Assembly (NCBI GenBank): GCA_965243625.1
Contig: CBDEVI010000002.1
Span: 2,046,001 to 2,110,000, forward strand
From: JAJECS01 sp965243625
GTDB taxonomy: Bacteria; Chloroflexota; UBA11872
Length of the DNA stretch: 64,000 nucleotides
Direction of reading: 5' to 3'
Below, one piece after another: positions 8,565-16,765 of this stretch (the stretch's first letter is position 1; every line of letters begins with the position of its first letter). The position numbers and the translations under genes are program-made. Under the pieces are notes generated by a model. That model was not told the DNA's origin. It made no database searches and saw only the letters and a program-made list of their open reading frames with translations.

Positions 8565-9341
8565 CTACTCGGGATTGAACCGGCGCAGGCGGCCCGCCAC
8601 CATGAGCGTCTCGATAAACATCGTGACGGCGGTGGTCGGTCGGATTGTGCTCGGATACCGGTCGCGCACGATCACGGGCGCCTCGACGATGGTGCGGAAC
8701 CCGAGTCGAATCGCCAGCGCCAGAGCCTCGATATCGAAGGCGAAGCCCGGCGTGCGCACATGCGGAAACACCCTCTCGACGACCGGCGCGGCGTAGATTT
8801 TCAGCCCGACTTGGGTGTCGCGCACGGTGAGGCCGAACAGCAGGTGCGTGAGCTGGCGGTAGCCCCAGCTATAGATGCGACGCGCCAGCGGATATTCGAC
8901 CACGGACTGGGCGTGCAGCTTCGACCCGACCACGATATCCGCGGCCGACGCGACGTGGAGTCGATAGGCGTCGAGGAGGCACTGCGGGGGAATGTCTCCG
9001 CCACCGTCGAGAAAGGCCCGCGCGCGACCGGCTGCCGCCAGCAGTCCGCGGCGCACCGCCTCGCCCTTGCCTGAGTTTCGCTCCTGCACGGCGACGCGCA
9101 GCCGCTCATGCTCGACTTTCGCGAGCGCGTCCGACGTGCCGTCCTCGTCGCCGTCGACGACGACCAGCACCTCGTAGTCGCAGCCGAGACCGTCCAGCGC
9201 GCGAAGAACTTCGCCGACCTGGTGGCCAATCACGCCGGACTGCCGATAGGTCGGTATGACGACCGAGAGGTCGGGGAGATTCCCGGTTGACGTGTCAACC
9301 TGCTCGGACGGTTCGAGGGGCGCGTCGGCCGTCATCACCAC
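8565..9341 (-). CDS. GT2 glycosyltransferase, dolichol-phosphate mannosyltransferase-like
   Basis: This 258-residue GT-A protein opens LPDLSVVIPTYRQ and has VVVDGDEDGTSD and NSGKGEAVRRGLLAA, the pattern of ALG5/DPM1-type enzymes that load a sugar onto polyprenyl phosphate. The expected DXDGD-type segment reads FLDGGGDIPP (about residues 109-118), so the first Asp pair is changed. The end has a short region (about 205-250) but no clear TM helices. It probably feeds polyprenyl-phosphate sugars to GT-C enzymes such as the membrane protein at 1877-4027. Confidence 0.85.
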   Translation of the reverse strand: MVMTADAPLEPSEQVDTSTGNLPDLSVVIPTYRQSGVIGHQVGEVLRALDGLGCDYEVLVVVDGDEDGTSDALAKVEHERLRVAVQERNSGKGEAVRRGLLAAAGRARAFLDGGGDIPPQCLLDAYRLHVASAADIVVGSKLHAQSVVEYPLARRIYSWGYRQLTHLLFGLTVRDTQVGLKIYAAPVVERVFPHVRTPGFAFDIEALALAIRLGFRTIVEAPVIVRDRYPSTIRPTTAVTMFIETLMVAGRLRRFNPE

Positions 9342-9501
9342 TCCTGGCTCGGCCGGGGCATCCAGTTCAGCGCCGGAGAGTGTTCAACCATGTGGCGCGC
9401 CCGGAGCCCGAGAGCCGACTCTGATTCGACGGATGATACGCAACGGCCTCCGTGGCGGCGGGGCCTGTTCGTCGACCTCCCGCCCCATTCCCAAGTCCCC
9501 G

Positions 9502-10839
9502 CTACGACTGGTGCTGGCCGTTGGCCGACCGAAACCGCCATAGGACGGTGCCGGCGTTGTGCATGACGAGCCGGTCGTCGTCGATGACGTCGGCCGGCGC
9601 CGCTTCAATCTCGCGCGCCACCTGATCCGGGTCCTCGTAGCCCACGTCGAGGGCGCGGCATTCGTCGGGGGACATACCGGTGGCCAGGCGGACGTCGATT
9701 CGCGGCGATTCACGCCCGTCGATCATGGGCGCGTCACCCTTGATCAAGACGCCCAGCGTGAGCGCCAGGGGACTGACGCCATGCGGCTGCCATGCCTCGG
9801 GATGCGCCAGCAGGTATGGCCACCCGTGGAGTCCCACCTGGCGGATCGCGCGGCCGTGCGCCGCGGAGATTTCGCGCACGCCGGGGGCGTAGAGGATGAG
9901 TTCGCCGCCGTCGGCCACCGTGTCGTCTCCGCGAAATACGCCCTTGGCGCCGGTCCAAAGCTCGGGATACATCCACGTGCCGTCGGGCAGGCGCGGCGTG
10001 GCCGCCACCGTGCGTGAGACGCGGCGGGTGGTGTAGCGGATGTTGACCTCGGCGCTCAGCGCCGCCGCCGCGCGGGTGACTTCGCGCCATCCGTCCGGCT
10101 GCACGAACACGCCGCGCGTGGATCCCGAGGCATCGTCGACGACCAGGGCGATGGTGGTGAGGGGAACCGGCACCTTGCTGGTCATGTCGTCGATCAGCTC
10201 GCGCACGGGGTTGTCGAGCACGCCTTGAATGGCCCGCGCGCCTCGCAAGCTGCCGATGGTGTGGAGCAGGTTGATCATCTCCGGTCCCGAGACGCCGGGG
10301 AAGATTTGCTTGGCGCCTCCCGCGAATCCCGCGCCCTCGTGCGGCTGCACGCGCGTGATCAGGATCACCCGGTCATAGTCGAGCAGCCGGCGGTTGATCC
10401 GCACCGGCATGTCGCGGTTGAAGCCCAACCCCGGTGCAAGCTCCCCGTAGTCGCCGAAACGGGCCTGCTGCTCGGCCAGCGACACGGAACCGATTTCGAC
10501 CAGGGCGTCCGCCCGCGCCCACTCGTGGTCGAGGATCGGGACCGCGGGATAGGCATCGGCGCCGAATACCCACTGCCGCTTGGCGGCTTCGGGCATCGAG
10601 GCGTGGGTGCCCTGCGCGATCATGACGTCTACCGCGGCGGTACGCCCCTGGAGCGCCTGCCAGACGGCCCGAAACGTTTGGCTGACGGGGATCTTGCGGG
10701 TGTCGTCGGGCGCCAGGACCAGCACGCGGGACGCATCGAGCGGGAGCTCGGACAGCGCATCGGCGATCACGGCCGCGGCGTCGGGGGCCGCGACGGCGGG
10801 CGACGCCTCGGCCTGGAGCACCTGGGATCGGACGTTCAT
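9502..10839 (-). CDS. Lactate racemase-like protein (LarA / DUF2088 family)
   Basis: The protein has 445 residues from the ATG at 10839, which overlaps the oligoendopeptidase stop as ATGA. PDDTRKIPV (about 44-52) is the DUF2088 DxTRxxP signature. GTHAS (H79), GGAKQIFPGVSG (K177) and LLHTIGS (H193) match the histidines and the lysine that hold the nickel-pincer cofactor in LarA. Length fits LarA (about 425). It is an isomerase or epimerase of a hydroxy acid. The cofactor genes larB, larC and larE are not in the window, so whether it uses the pincer is an inference from the conserved residues. Confidence 0.85.
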   Translation of the reverse strand: MNVRSQVLQAEASPAVAAPDAAAVIADALSELPLDASRVLVLAPDDTRKIPVSQTFRAVWQALQGRTAAVDVMIAQGTHASMPEAAKRQWVFGADAYPAVPILDHEWARADALVEIGSVSLAEQQARFGDYGELAPGLGFNRDMPVRINRRLLDYDRVILITRVQPHEGAGFAGGAKQIFPGVSGPEMINLLHTIGSLRGARAIQGVLDNPVRELIDDMTSKVPVPLTTIALVVDDASGSTRGVFVQPDGWREVTRAAAALSAEVNIRYTTRRVSRTVAATPRLPDGTWMYPELWTGAKGVFRGDDTVADGGELILYAPGVREISAAHGRAIRQVGLHGWPYLLAHPEAWQPHGVSPLALTLGVLIKGDAPMIDGRESPRIDVRLATGMSPDECRALDVGYEDPDQVAREIEAAPADVIDDDRLVMHNAGTVLWRFRSANGQHQS

Positions 10840-12641
10840 GCGTCTCGGGAGGCCAGCACCTCGGCTTGAGCCACCATGTCGCCCAATATTGCCACCCCAC
10901 CCGACCAGAAGCCCGGGTCGTTCAGATCGATGCCCATCGGACGGACCAATGCCTCGGGCGAGACCGAGCCGCCGCGGCTCAGCATCTCGGTGTATGCCGG
11001 GGCGAAGGCGTCGCCTCGCGCGTCGTAGACCTGGAGCAGCGCCAGGACGAGCAGCTCGCCGAACGCGTAGGCATAGACGTAGAAGGGCGAGTGCACGAAG
11101 TGCGGGATGTAGCTCCACCAGGTGCGGTAGTCGTCGGTGAGGGTGACCGCGTCGCCGTGCATGGGCGCGTTGGCCTCGATCCACAGCTCGCTCAGGCGCT
11201 CCGCCGGCAGCTCGCCCTCGTCGCGGCGGGCCGCGTGGGCGGATTCCTCGAAGCGGTGCATCACAATCTGCCGGAATACGGTGGCAAAGCTGTCTTCGAT
11301 CTTGCTCGCCAGCAACGACAGGCGCGCCTGGTCGGAGGGCTGGGCCTCCAGCAGACGGCGAAAGACCAGCATCTCGCCGAACACCGAGGCGGTTTCGGCG
11401 GTGGTCAAGGGCGTGTGCGCCTGCAGGTAGCCCACGTCGCGCGACAGGAACTGGTGCGCGGCATGGCCCAGTTCGTGGGCGACGGTCATGACGTCGCGGA
11501 TGCGGTCGGTGTAGTTGCAGAGCACGTAGGGATGGGTCTTCGTGGTGGACCCGGCGCTGAACGCTCCGCCGCGTTTGCCGAGGCGCAACTCCGCGTCGAT
11601 CCAGCGCTCCTCGAACGCCCGCGACGCGATGCCGCCAAGCGTTTCCGAGAAGGCGGCGTAGCTATCAACCACGATCTCGCGGCAACGGTCCCACGCGTAG
11701 ACGGTGTCGTCGGCCTTGATAGGCGCATAGCGGTCGTAGTCGAAGAGCTCGTCCAGGCCGAGCAGGCGCCGCTTGAGGCGGTAGTACCGCTGCACGATGC
11801 CGAACCCGGCCTCGCAGGCGGCCACCAGCGCCTCGACGGCGGCCGGCTCAATCTCGTTGGCCAGGTTGCGGGCGGCGATGGGCGACGGATAGTGCCGCAG
11901 CCGGTCGTCGATGGCGTGATCCTGCAGGCAGACGTTGAACACGTAGGTGAGTGGATGCTGGTGGGCCGCGAGCGCGGCGGTGAGACCGGCCGCGGCGCTG
12001 CGGCGGGTGTCGCGGTTGGGGTTGTACAGCTGGGCCAGGGTTTCGGCTTCGGTCAGGGTGCGCCGCTCACCGTCGATTTCCACCTCGCAGGTGATGCGGC
12101 TGGTGATTTCGTCGAACAGGCGCGACCACGAGCGCGATCCGGTGTTGGCCTTCTCGTCCATCACCTGCTCTTCGCCTTCGGCCAGGCGATGCGGCTTGGT
12201 GCGGCGCTCGCGCTCGAGGAGATAAGCGAACTCAGCCAATTGCGGGTCCGCCATCAACTCGGCGGCACGATCGTCATCGAGATGCACCCACTCCAAGTCA
12301 AAGAAGATGAGGTGCTTCCGAATCTCGGTGCCGCGCGCCTGGGTGCTGTTGAGCAGTCGCCCGGCGGCCGGGTCGTCACTGCGGGCCGCGTGCTGCAGAT
12401 GCGCGAAGATCACCGGCGCATCCATGAGTTCGTGGATGTCTTCGAGCTCCTGGAGAGCCTCGCGCAGGCCGGACGCGGACAGCTCCCCAAGCCGCCCGCG
12501 ATAGCGCGTGGCGAAGTCCCGAGCGCGGGTGTCGGCGGCGTCGTGGTCGCGCTCGATGCGTGGATCGTCGAGTCCGGCATAGAGTGCGGACAGATCCCAG
12601 ACGACGCCGTCGGCGGAACTGGATGGCGCGACGGTGGTCAC
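10836..12641 (-). CDS. pepF: Oligoendopeptidase F (M3 family)
   Basis: About 601 residues start from a GTG at 12641, chosen because a GAAGG lies just upstream and because the family begins close to VWDLSALYAG. The zinc site is HELGHAAH (about residues 388-395), and the family N- and C-terminal motifs flank it (FYVYAYAFGELL near the end). The enzyme cleaves short peptides in the cytoplasm. It follows proS with a gap of about 54 bp and is coupled to the LarA-like gene by ATGA, so the three probably share a transcript. Length matches bacterial PepF. Confidence 0.93.
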   Translation of the reverse strand: MTTVAPSSSADGVVWDLSALYAGLDDPRIERDHDAADTRARDFATRYRGRLGELSASGLREALQELEDIHELMDAPVIFAHLQHAARSDDPAAGRLLNSTQARGTEIRKHLIFFDLEWVHLDDDRAAELMADPQLAEFAYLLERERRTKPHRLAEGEEQVMDEKANTGSRSWSRLFDEITSRITCEVEIDGERRTLTEAETLAQLYNPNRDTRRSAAAGLTAALAAHQHPLTYVFNVCLQDHAIDDRLRHYPSPIAARNLANEIEPAAVEALVAACEAGFGIVQRYYRLKRRLLGLDELFDYDRYAPIKADDTVYAWDRCREIVVDSYAAFSETLGGIASRAFEERWIDAELRLGKRGGAFSAGSTTKTHPYVLCNYTDRIRDVMTVAHELGHAAHQFLSRDVGYLQAHTPLTTAETASVFGEMLVFRRLLEAQPSDQARLSLLASKIEDSFATVFRQIVMHRFEESAHAARRDEGELPAERLSELWIEANAPMHGDAVTLTDDYRTWWSYIPHFVHSPFYVYAYAFGELLVLALLQVYDARGDAFAPAYTEMLSRGGSVSPEALVRPMGIDLNDPGFWSGGVAILGDMVAQAEVLASRDA

Positions 12642-12694
12642 GGGACCTTCAACCGGTCGTGCGAATTGGCCATAGCTGCTGTCTCCACCGCGAG

Positions 12695-14440
12695 CTACCC
12701 AAGCGGGGCGTCCGGGCTGAGCGCGGCCAGCAGCGCGTCGTGCTCCGCCACGACTCTGGCGACCGCCTCCGCGGCCGCCACCTGCTCTCGCGCATCCTGG
12801 TGCCGGAGCTTGATTTCGACGGCGTCGGCCCGAACCGTGCGCCGGCTGACCGTGCAACGAATGGGGATCCCGAGGAGGTCGGCATCGTTGAACTTGACCC
12901 CTGCGCTCTCGTCACGGTCGTCCACGAGCACGGTGAGGCCGGCAGCTTCGAGATCGTGGGCCAGTCGCTCGGCGGCCTGCGTCACCTCGTCGGCCTGGCC
13001 GAGTTGCACCAGGTGCACGTCGTAGGGCGCCACGCTGGCGGGCCAAATGATCCCGTCCTCGTCGTGGTGCAGCTCCACGACGGCCGCCGCCAGCCGCGTG
13101 ATGCCAATGCCGTAAGAGCCCATCACGATGGGCTGCGGCGACCCGCCTTCGGACAGGTACATGGCATTGAGTTTGTCGCTGTAGTAGGCGCCAAACTTGA
13201 AGGTGTTGCCGATTTCGATGCCCGTGCGGAGTTCGAGGGCGGCGCCGCACTTGGGGCAAGGATCGCCGGCGGCAACGTCGGCGATGTCTTCGACGAGATC
13301 GGCGGCGAAGTCGCGTGGGAAGTTCACGTTCATCAGATGCACGCCGGGCATATTGGCCCCGGCGACCAGGTTGGCCGCGGACTCCACCGAGCGGTCCACG
13401 ACCACCTGGACCTGCTCGAGCCCCACCGGTGAGGCGTAGCCCGGCACGAGGCCGGCGGCGGTCAATTCCTGATCGGCCGCAAGCCGAATGTCGGGCGCGC
13501 CCAGCGCCCGTCGGAGCTTGGCCTCGTTGACGTCCAGGTCGCCGCGAATGGCCACAAACGCAATCTGGTCGCCGGTCCAATAGAACACGGCCTTGAGCGT
13601 GCGTTGGGTCGGAATGCCCAGATAGCCCGCCACGGCGGCGATGGTCTCCTGGCCGGGGGTCTCAACCTTCTCCATGGGCAGCGGCTCGGCGTCGTCGGGC
13701 TCGGGCGGCCGCGTGGTCGCCACCTCCTGATTGGCCCCGTAGTCGCAGGTGGGACACACCACGATCGTGTCCTCGCCCGCGGCGGTCAGGGCGTGAAACT
13801 CGTCCGCGTCCGAACCTCCCATCGCGCCCGCGTCCGACTCGACGACCAGGGGCTCTATCCCACAGCGGCGGAACGCGCGCACGTAGGCCGTGACGAACTG
13901 CCGGTAGGTCGCATCCAGGCTCTCCGGCGACGGGTCGAAGGTATAGGCGTCCTTCATGGTGAACTCGCGGGTTCGCAGCAGGCCGCCACGGGGGCGCGGC
14001 TCGTCGCGGAACTTCGTTTGAAAGTGGTAGACGCTGACGGGGAGCTGGCGGTAAGAGCCCACCAGTCGCGCGGCGAGGTCGAGGGCGATCTCCTCGTGGG
14101 TGAGAGCCAGCACCATGTTGCGCTCGGCGCGATCCTTGAACCGCACGAGCTCGGGTCCGAGCGAGGCGAAGCGGCCGGTGCGCTCCCACAACGTGGACGG
14201 ATGCACCACGGGCATGAGGAGCTCTTGGCAGCCGACGGCGTCCATTTCTTCGCGAACGACCTGCTCGATTCGTCGCAAGGTGCGCCAGCCCAGCGGCAGA
14301 TAGCTGAATATCCCGGCGCCGAGCGGACGGATGAACGCGCCGCGCACCATGAGCCGGTGCGACGCGATGGTGGCGTCGGCGGGGTCTTCACGCAGGGTGC
14401 GACCGAAGAGCGAGGACAAGCGTTGCACGGACGGCCTCAC
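12695..14440 (-). CDS. proS: Prolyl-tRNA synthetase, bacterial type with editing domain
   Basis: The protein has 581 residues. Class II motif 1 is in the N-terminal third (GAGIFSYLPLGWRTLRRIEQVVREEM), with motif 2 at RDEPRPRGGLLRTREF and motif 3 at GSYGIGITRLAAAVVE. The segment between about residues 230 and 385 is the Ala-Pro editing insertion, containing DLDVNEAKLRRALG. The anticodon-binding domain ends the protein. The length is that of the bacterial (E. coli-like) ProRS. It charges tRNA-Pro in the cytoplasm. It is the first of a probable proS-pepF-larA-like operon. I see no T-box before it in the 36-bp gap to cysE. Confidence 0.96.
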   Translation of the reverse strand: MRPSVQRLSSLFGRTLREDPADATIASHRLMVRGAFIRPLGAGIFSYLPLGWRTLRRIEQVVREEMDAVGCQELLMPVVHPSTLWERTGRFASLGPELVRFKDRAERNMVLALTHEEIALDLAARLVGSYRQLPVSVYHFQTKFRDEPRPRGGLLRTREFTMKDAYTFDPSPESLDATYRQFVTAYVRAFRRCGIEPLVVESDAGAMGGSDADEFHALTAAGEDTIVVCPTCDYGANQEVATTRPPEPDDAEPLPMEKVETPGQETIAAVAGYLGIPTQRTLKAVFYWTGDQIAFVAIRGDLDVNEAKLRRALGAPDIRLAADQELTAAGLVPGYASPVGLEQVQVVVDRSVESAANLVAGANMPGVHLMNVNFPRDFAADLVEDIADVAAGDPCPKCGAALELRTGIEIGNTFKFGAYYSDKLNAMYLSEGGSPQPIVMGSYGIGITRLAAAVVELHHDEDGIIWPASVAPYDVHLVQLGQADEVTQAAERLAHDLEAAGLTVLVDDRDESAGVKFNDADLLGIPIRCTVSRRTVRADAVEIKLRHQDAREQVAAAEAVARVVAEHDALLAALSPDAPLG

Positions 14441-14476
14441 GACGACCTCAAGCAGCCGCTCAGTGTATCGGCCTGC

Positions 14477-15055
14477 TCAGATCACATAGTCGGGCGGGTC
14501 GCGCCGCTCGCCCAGCTGACGGATCGGTTGCCGTCGAACCGGCTCGCCCCGACGCTCCACGTAGCTGGCGCGAGGCCCCACGACGGTGGAGCCGGGGGGC
14601 ACGTCTTCGGTGACGATGGCCAGCGCACCAATGCGGCTGCCGGCGCCAACGGTGACCGGGCCGAGGATGCTGGCGCCGACGCCGATGGTCACGCCGTCCT
14701 CGACGATCGGGTGCCGCCGCTTGCCGCCGACGCCGTCGTCACGCCACCACCCGGTGGCGCCCAGGGTCACCTGGTGGTACAGCATGACGTCGTCGCCCAC
14801 GCGCGCGGTTTCACCGATCACCACACCCGACCCGTGGTCGATAAAGAAGCGGCGCCCGATTTGGGCGCCCGGGTGAATCTCGATGCCTCCGGTCGCCAGT
14901 CGCGCGAACTGACTGACGGCGCGGGGCAGGACGGGCACGCCGCGCCCATAGAGCCAGTGGGCGATCCGATGGAAAAACAGCGCGTGCACGCTGGGATAGA
15001 GCAACACCTCCAGCACGTTTCTTGCGGCTGGATCCTTGTCGAGCACGACGCGCAT
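14477..15055 (-). CDS. cysE: Serine O-acetyltransferase
   Basis: A 192-residue left-handed beta-helix enzyme makes O-acetylserine, the cysteine precursor. It has GGIEIHPGAQIGRRFFIDHG with the catalytic Asp/His pair, then GETARVGDDVMLYHQVTLGATG, and hexapeptide repeats to the end. The start ATG at 15055 has a GGAG six bases upstream. Longer in-frame starts would run through the leader hairpin and T-box RNA, so I reject them. The leader is a cysteine T-box with its own promoter, so expression should rise when tRNA-Cys is uncharged. Confidence 0.94.
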   Translation of the reverse strand: MRVVLDKDPAARNVLEVLLYPSVHALFFHRIAHWLYGRGVPVLPRAVSQFARLATGGIEIHPGAQIGRRFFIDHGSGVVIGETARVGDDVMLYHQVTLGATGWWRDDGVGGKRRHPIVEDGVTIGVGASILGPVTVGAGSRIGALAIVTEDVPPGSTVVGPRASYVERRGEPVRRQPIRQLGERRDPPDYVI

Positions 15056-15150
15056 CCACTCCGGCCCGCGGCGTTTCCCGGCCGCGACTTCCGGCGTTTC
15101 GGCCCTGCTGCCATTTCCCGGGTCGATCTTCCAACCCTCCAATACGCCAA

Positions 15151-15178
15151 GAGCGCCCATCCCGAAGGACGGGCGCTC
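15151..15178 (-). terminator. T-box terminator hairpin upstream of cysE
   Basis: The sequence GAGCGCCCGTCC-TTCG-GGATGGGCGCTC forms a 12-bp stem with one G-U pair and a UUCG loop, directly after the T-box sequence, competing with the antiterminator that contains UGGA. The following bases (TTGGCGTATT) are a weak U-tract, so a translational or mixed mode cannot be excluded. Confidence 0.85.
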
Positions 15179-15393
15179 CCGTGATTCCACCTTCCTGCGC
15201 TGCGGCCTCGCGGCACGCAACCTCAGCGGGTGCCAAGGCACCCAAGCCCGTTACCGGGGGCCAACCGGCTCGGCCTACCCACGCCATTGCTTCGGCCGAG
15301 CGGCTCACGAGGGCAATTCGCCGTCCGACGCGCACCGGCCTCGCACCGCCGCCGGCTCGCTGTCCGCGTGAAGGACGGCTACTGGTCTCGTTC
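15151..15393 (-). ncRNA. Cysteine-type T-box leader of cysE
   Basis: Reading the minus strand, the leader opens GAACGAGACCAGTAGCCG, followed by AGCGAGCCGG and GGTGCGAGGCCGG, the Stem I elements of T-box RNAs. It then has a TGC triplet in GGCGAATTGCCC as candidate specifier and the T-box proper GGAAGGTGGAATCACGG at about 15180-15195. The UGGA bulge complements the UCCA end of tRNA-Cys, whose discriminator is U. It ends with a terminator hairpin. The expected effect is transcription read-through of cysE when tRNA-Cys is uncharged. The specifier assignment is an inference. Confidence 0.88.
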
Positions 15394-15419
15394 AGCGCCG
15401 CACACTTGCTTGTTCCCCG

Positions 15420-15448
15420 TACTTACGCCGCGAAGGCGCGGATGTCAA
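15420..15448 (-). promoter_or_regulatory. Sigma-70-type promoter of the cysE T-box leader
   Basis: On the minus strand, TTGACA (15448-15443) is followed by 17 bases and TAAGTA (15425-15420), a good match to a housekeeping -35/-10 pair. The predicted start lies just before the T-box Stem I. Confidence 0.75.
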
Positions 15449-15521
15449 CCGTGAGGCCGCGAATCCCCGCGAATGGCCTGCGTAGAATGCTCGTTATGCG
15501 CCGACACGCATCACCGCCGCC

Positions 15522-16265
15522 ATGACGGCTGGCGGCCCAGAGGGACCGACCCGAGACCCCCGCCCGGCCGCCGACGACGCGGAGCCGCCGAACGTCCCCG
15601 GAGCGATTGAACGGCTTGCGGACATGGGGCCCGACGCGCCCGAGGCGTCGGGGTCGGCGGCTGCTTCACGAGACCCCGATCGTCCGCTCACCCTGGCGGA
15701 GACCTGGAGCGACTTCGCGGGGTGGCTGCGCCGCACGCGTTGGCGACGGCCCATTGCCGCCGCGGCGCTCCTCATCGCGGGCACCCTGGCGTGGGCGGTG
15801 ATTTCCGCACTCGTGCCCTGGCCGGAGGGAATCCCCGGAACCGTGCAGCGCGTGCTGGCCATGGACGTTGGCTGGGCGCCGCTGCCAAATCCGGACGATC
15901 CGCGCCTCGCCGCCGATCTGAGCCTCGTCACCGCGGCCTGGGTGGGGGCGCCGTTGCTCTTGAGCGCGTTCTGGTTCGCGGCGGCGTATCACCTGGATCG
16001 GGAGAGTCGCCGGGCGTTCGGCGTGAGCCGCATTCCCGGCGTGCGGCATTCCACCGGCTACACGGCGATGGCCGTGCTGCTGGTGTTTCCGCTGATGGTG
16101 CTCGGCCTCGCCAGCGGCGCCTGGGGCGTGTTCATGCTCGGAACATGGGCCATTGCATTCGGAGCCTGGGGACCCGCCGGATTCCTGGTGGGGCTGCTGG
16201 CGATCTTCGGGCTGGTGGTCCGGCTGGCAAATGCGGCGCTCGACCGTCGGGCAGGGGTGTCGTAG
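15522..16265 (+). CDS. Hypothetical membrane protein
   Basis: The 247-residue protein begins with an acidic, Pro/Ala-rich, probably disordered segment of about 65 residues. Four hydrophobic segments follow (about 76-96, 135-155, 175-198 and 202-230) with short loops. No family is recognised. The DNA has the base bias of the neighbours and the start ATG is followed by a smooth coding frame, so I consider it real. It is transcribed away from cysE, and its function is unknown. Confidence 0.7.
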   Translation: MTAGGPEGPTRDPRPAADDAEPPNVPGAIERLADMGPDAPEASGSAAASRDPDRPLTLAETWSDFAGWLRRTRWRRPIAAAALLIAGTLAWAVISALVPWPEGIPGTVQRVLAMDVGWAPLPNPDDPRLAADLSLVTAAWVGAPLLLSAFWFAAAYHLDRESRRAFGVSRIPGVRHSTGYTAMAVLLVFPLMVLGLASGAWGVFMLGTWAIAFGAWGPAGFLVGLLAIFGLVVRLANAALDRRAGVS

Positions 16266-16290
16266 CCGGGCGGAGATGCGGTGCGGCGCG

Positions 16291-16545
16291 CTACCCCTCG
16301 ATGGCCGGCCCGAGGACCAGGCGATCGCTCTCGGGATCTTCGACGAGCAAGAACTCAACCGTCGTATCGCGCGTCACCATGAGCCGGAGCCGGTCACCGA
16401 CGCGCTCGCACCCCACGGCCTCCTCGGGCGTGACATCGACGCGACGACATGCATCGGCATATAGGTCACTGAGTGATACCCGACGTCGTGTGGCCAAAAG
16501 CTCTCTCCCCCCTGCACGGTGCCTGGACGCGAAACTGGCGCCCAC
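16291..16545 (-). CDS. Small hypothetical protein
   Basis: This minus-strand frame gives 84 residues from GTG at 16545, or fewer if a TTG or ATG inside is used. The C-terminal half (LRLMVTRDTTVEFLLVEDPESDRLVLGP) looks like a small beta-rich domain with regular coding usage. It reads against the 3' end of the membrane gene. No family is recognised; the start is unsure. Confidence 0.45.
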   Translation of the reverse strand: MGASFASRHRAGGRELLATRRRVSLSDLYADACRRVDVTPEEAVGCERVGDRLRLMVTRDTTVEFLLVEDPESDRLVLGPAIEG

Positions 16546-16765
16546 TCGAGATTCTGCCCAACCATACGCGGTGGCGGCGGCCCACTCACAACGTTGAGCG
16601 GTGGGACGATGCGCATCGCGGGGCCAAGCTGTTACAGTATCGCGCGGCTCCGGGCGCGTGTAGAATGTCGACAGCGTCTGGTCGACGTCAGATGTGCGCG
16701 CCTACCGGGCGTGCGGGGTCGCTGGGCGCGGGGGGGGCGCTGGGATAGCATTCGCTTGCCCATGA

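Noticed and set aside
10866..13025. Plus-strand frame of 719 codons
   Set aside because: It is antisense to pepF and proS, both strongly supported. Its translation is Arg/Gly/Ala/Val-rich with no family pattern, a GC-rich shadow.
13604..15184. Plus-strand frame of 526 codons
   Set aside because: Antisense to proS and cysE; its translation is His/Arg-rich with no recognisable motif.
15056..15241. Longer N-terminal form of CysE
   Set aside because: The extension overlaps the T-box terminator and T-box sequence, so it is leader RNA rather than protein.
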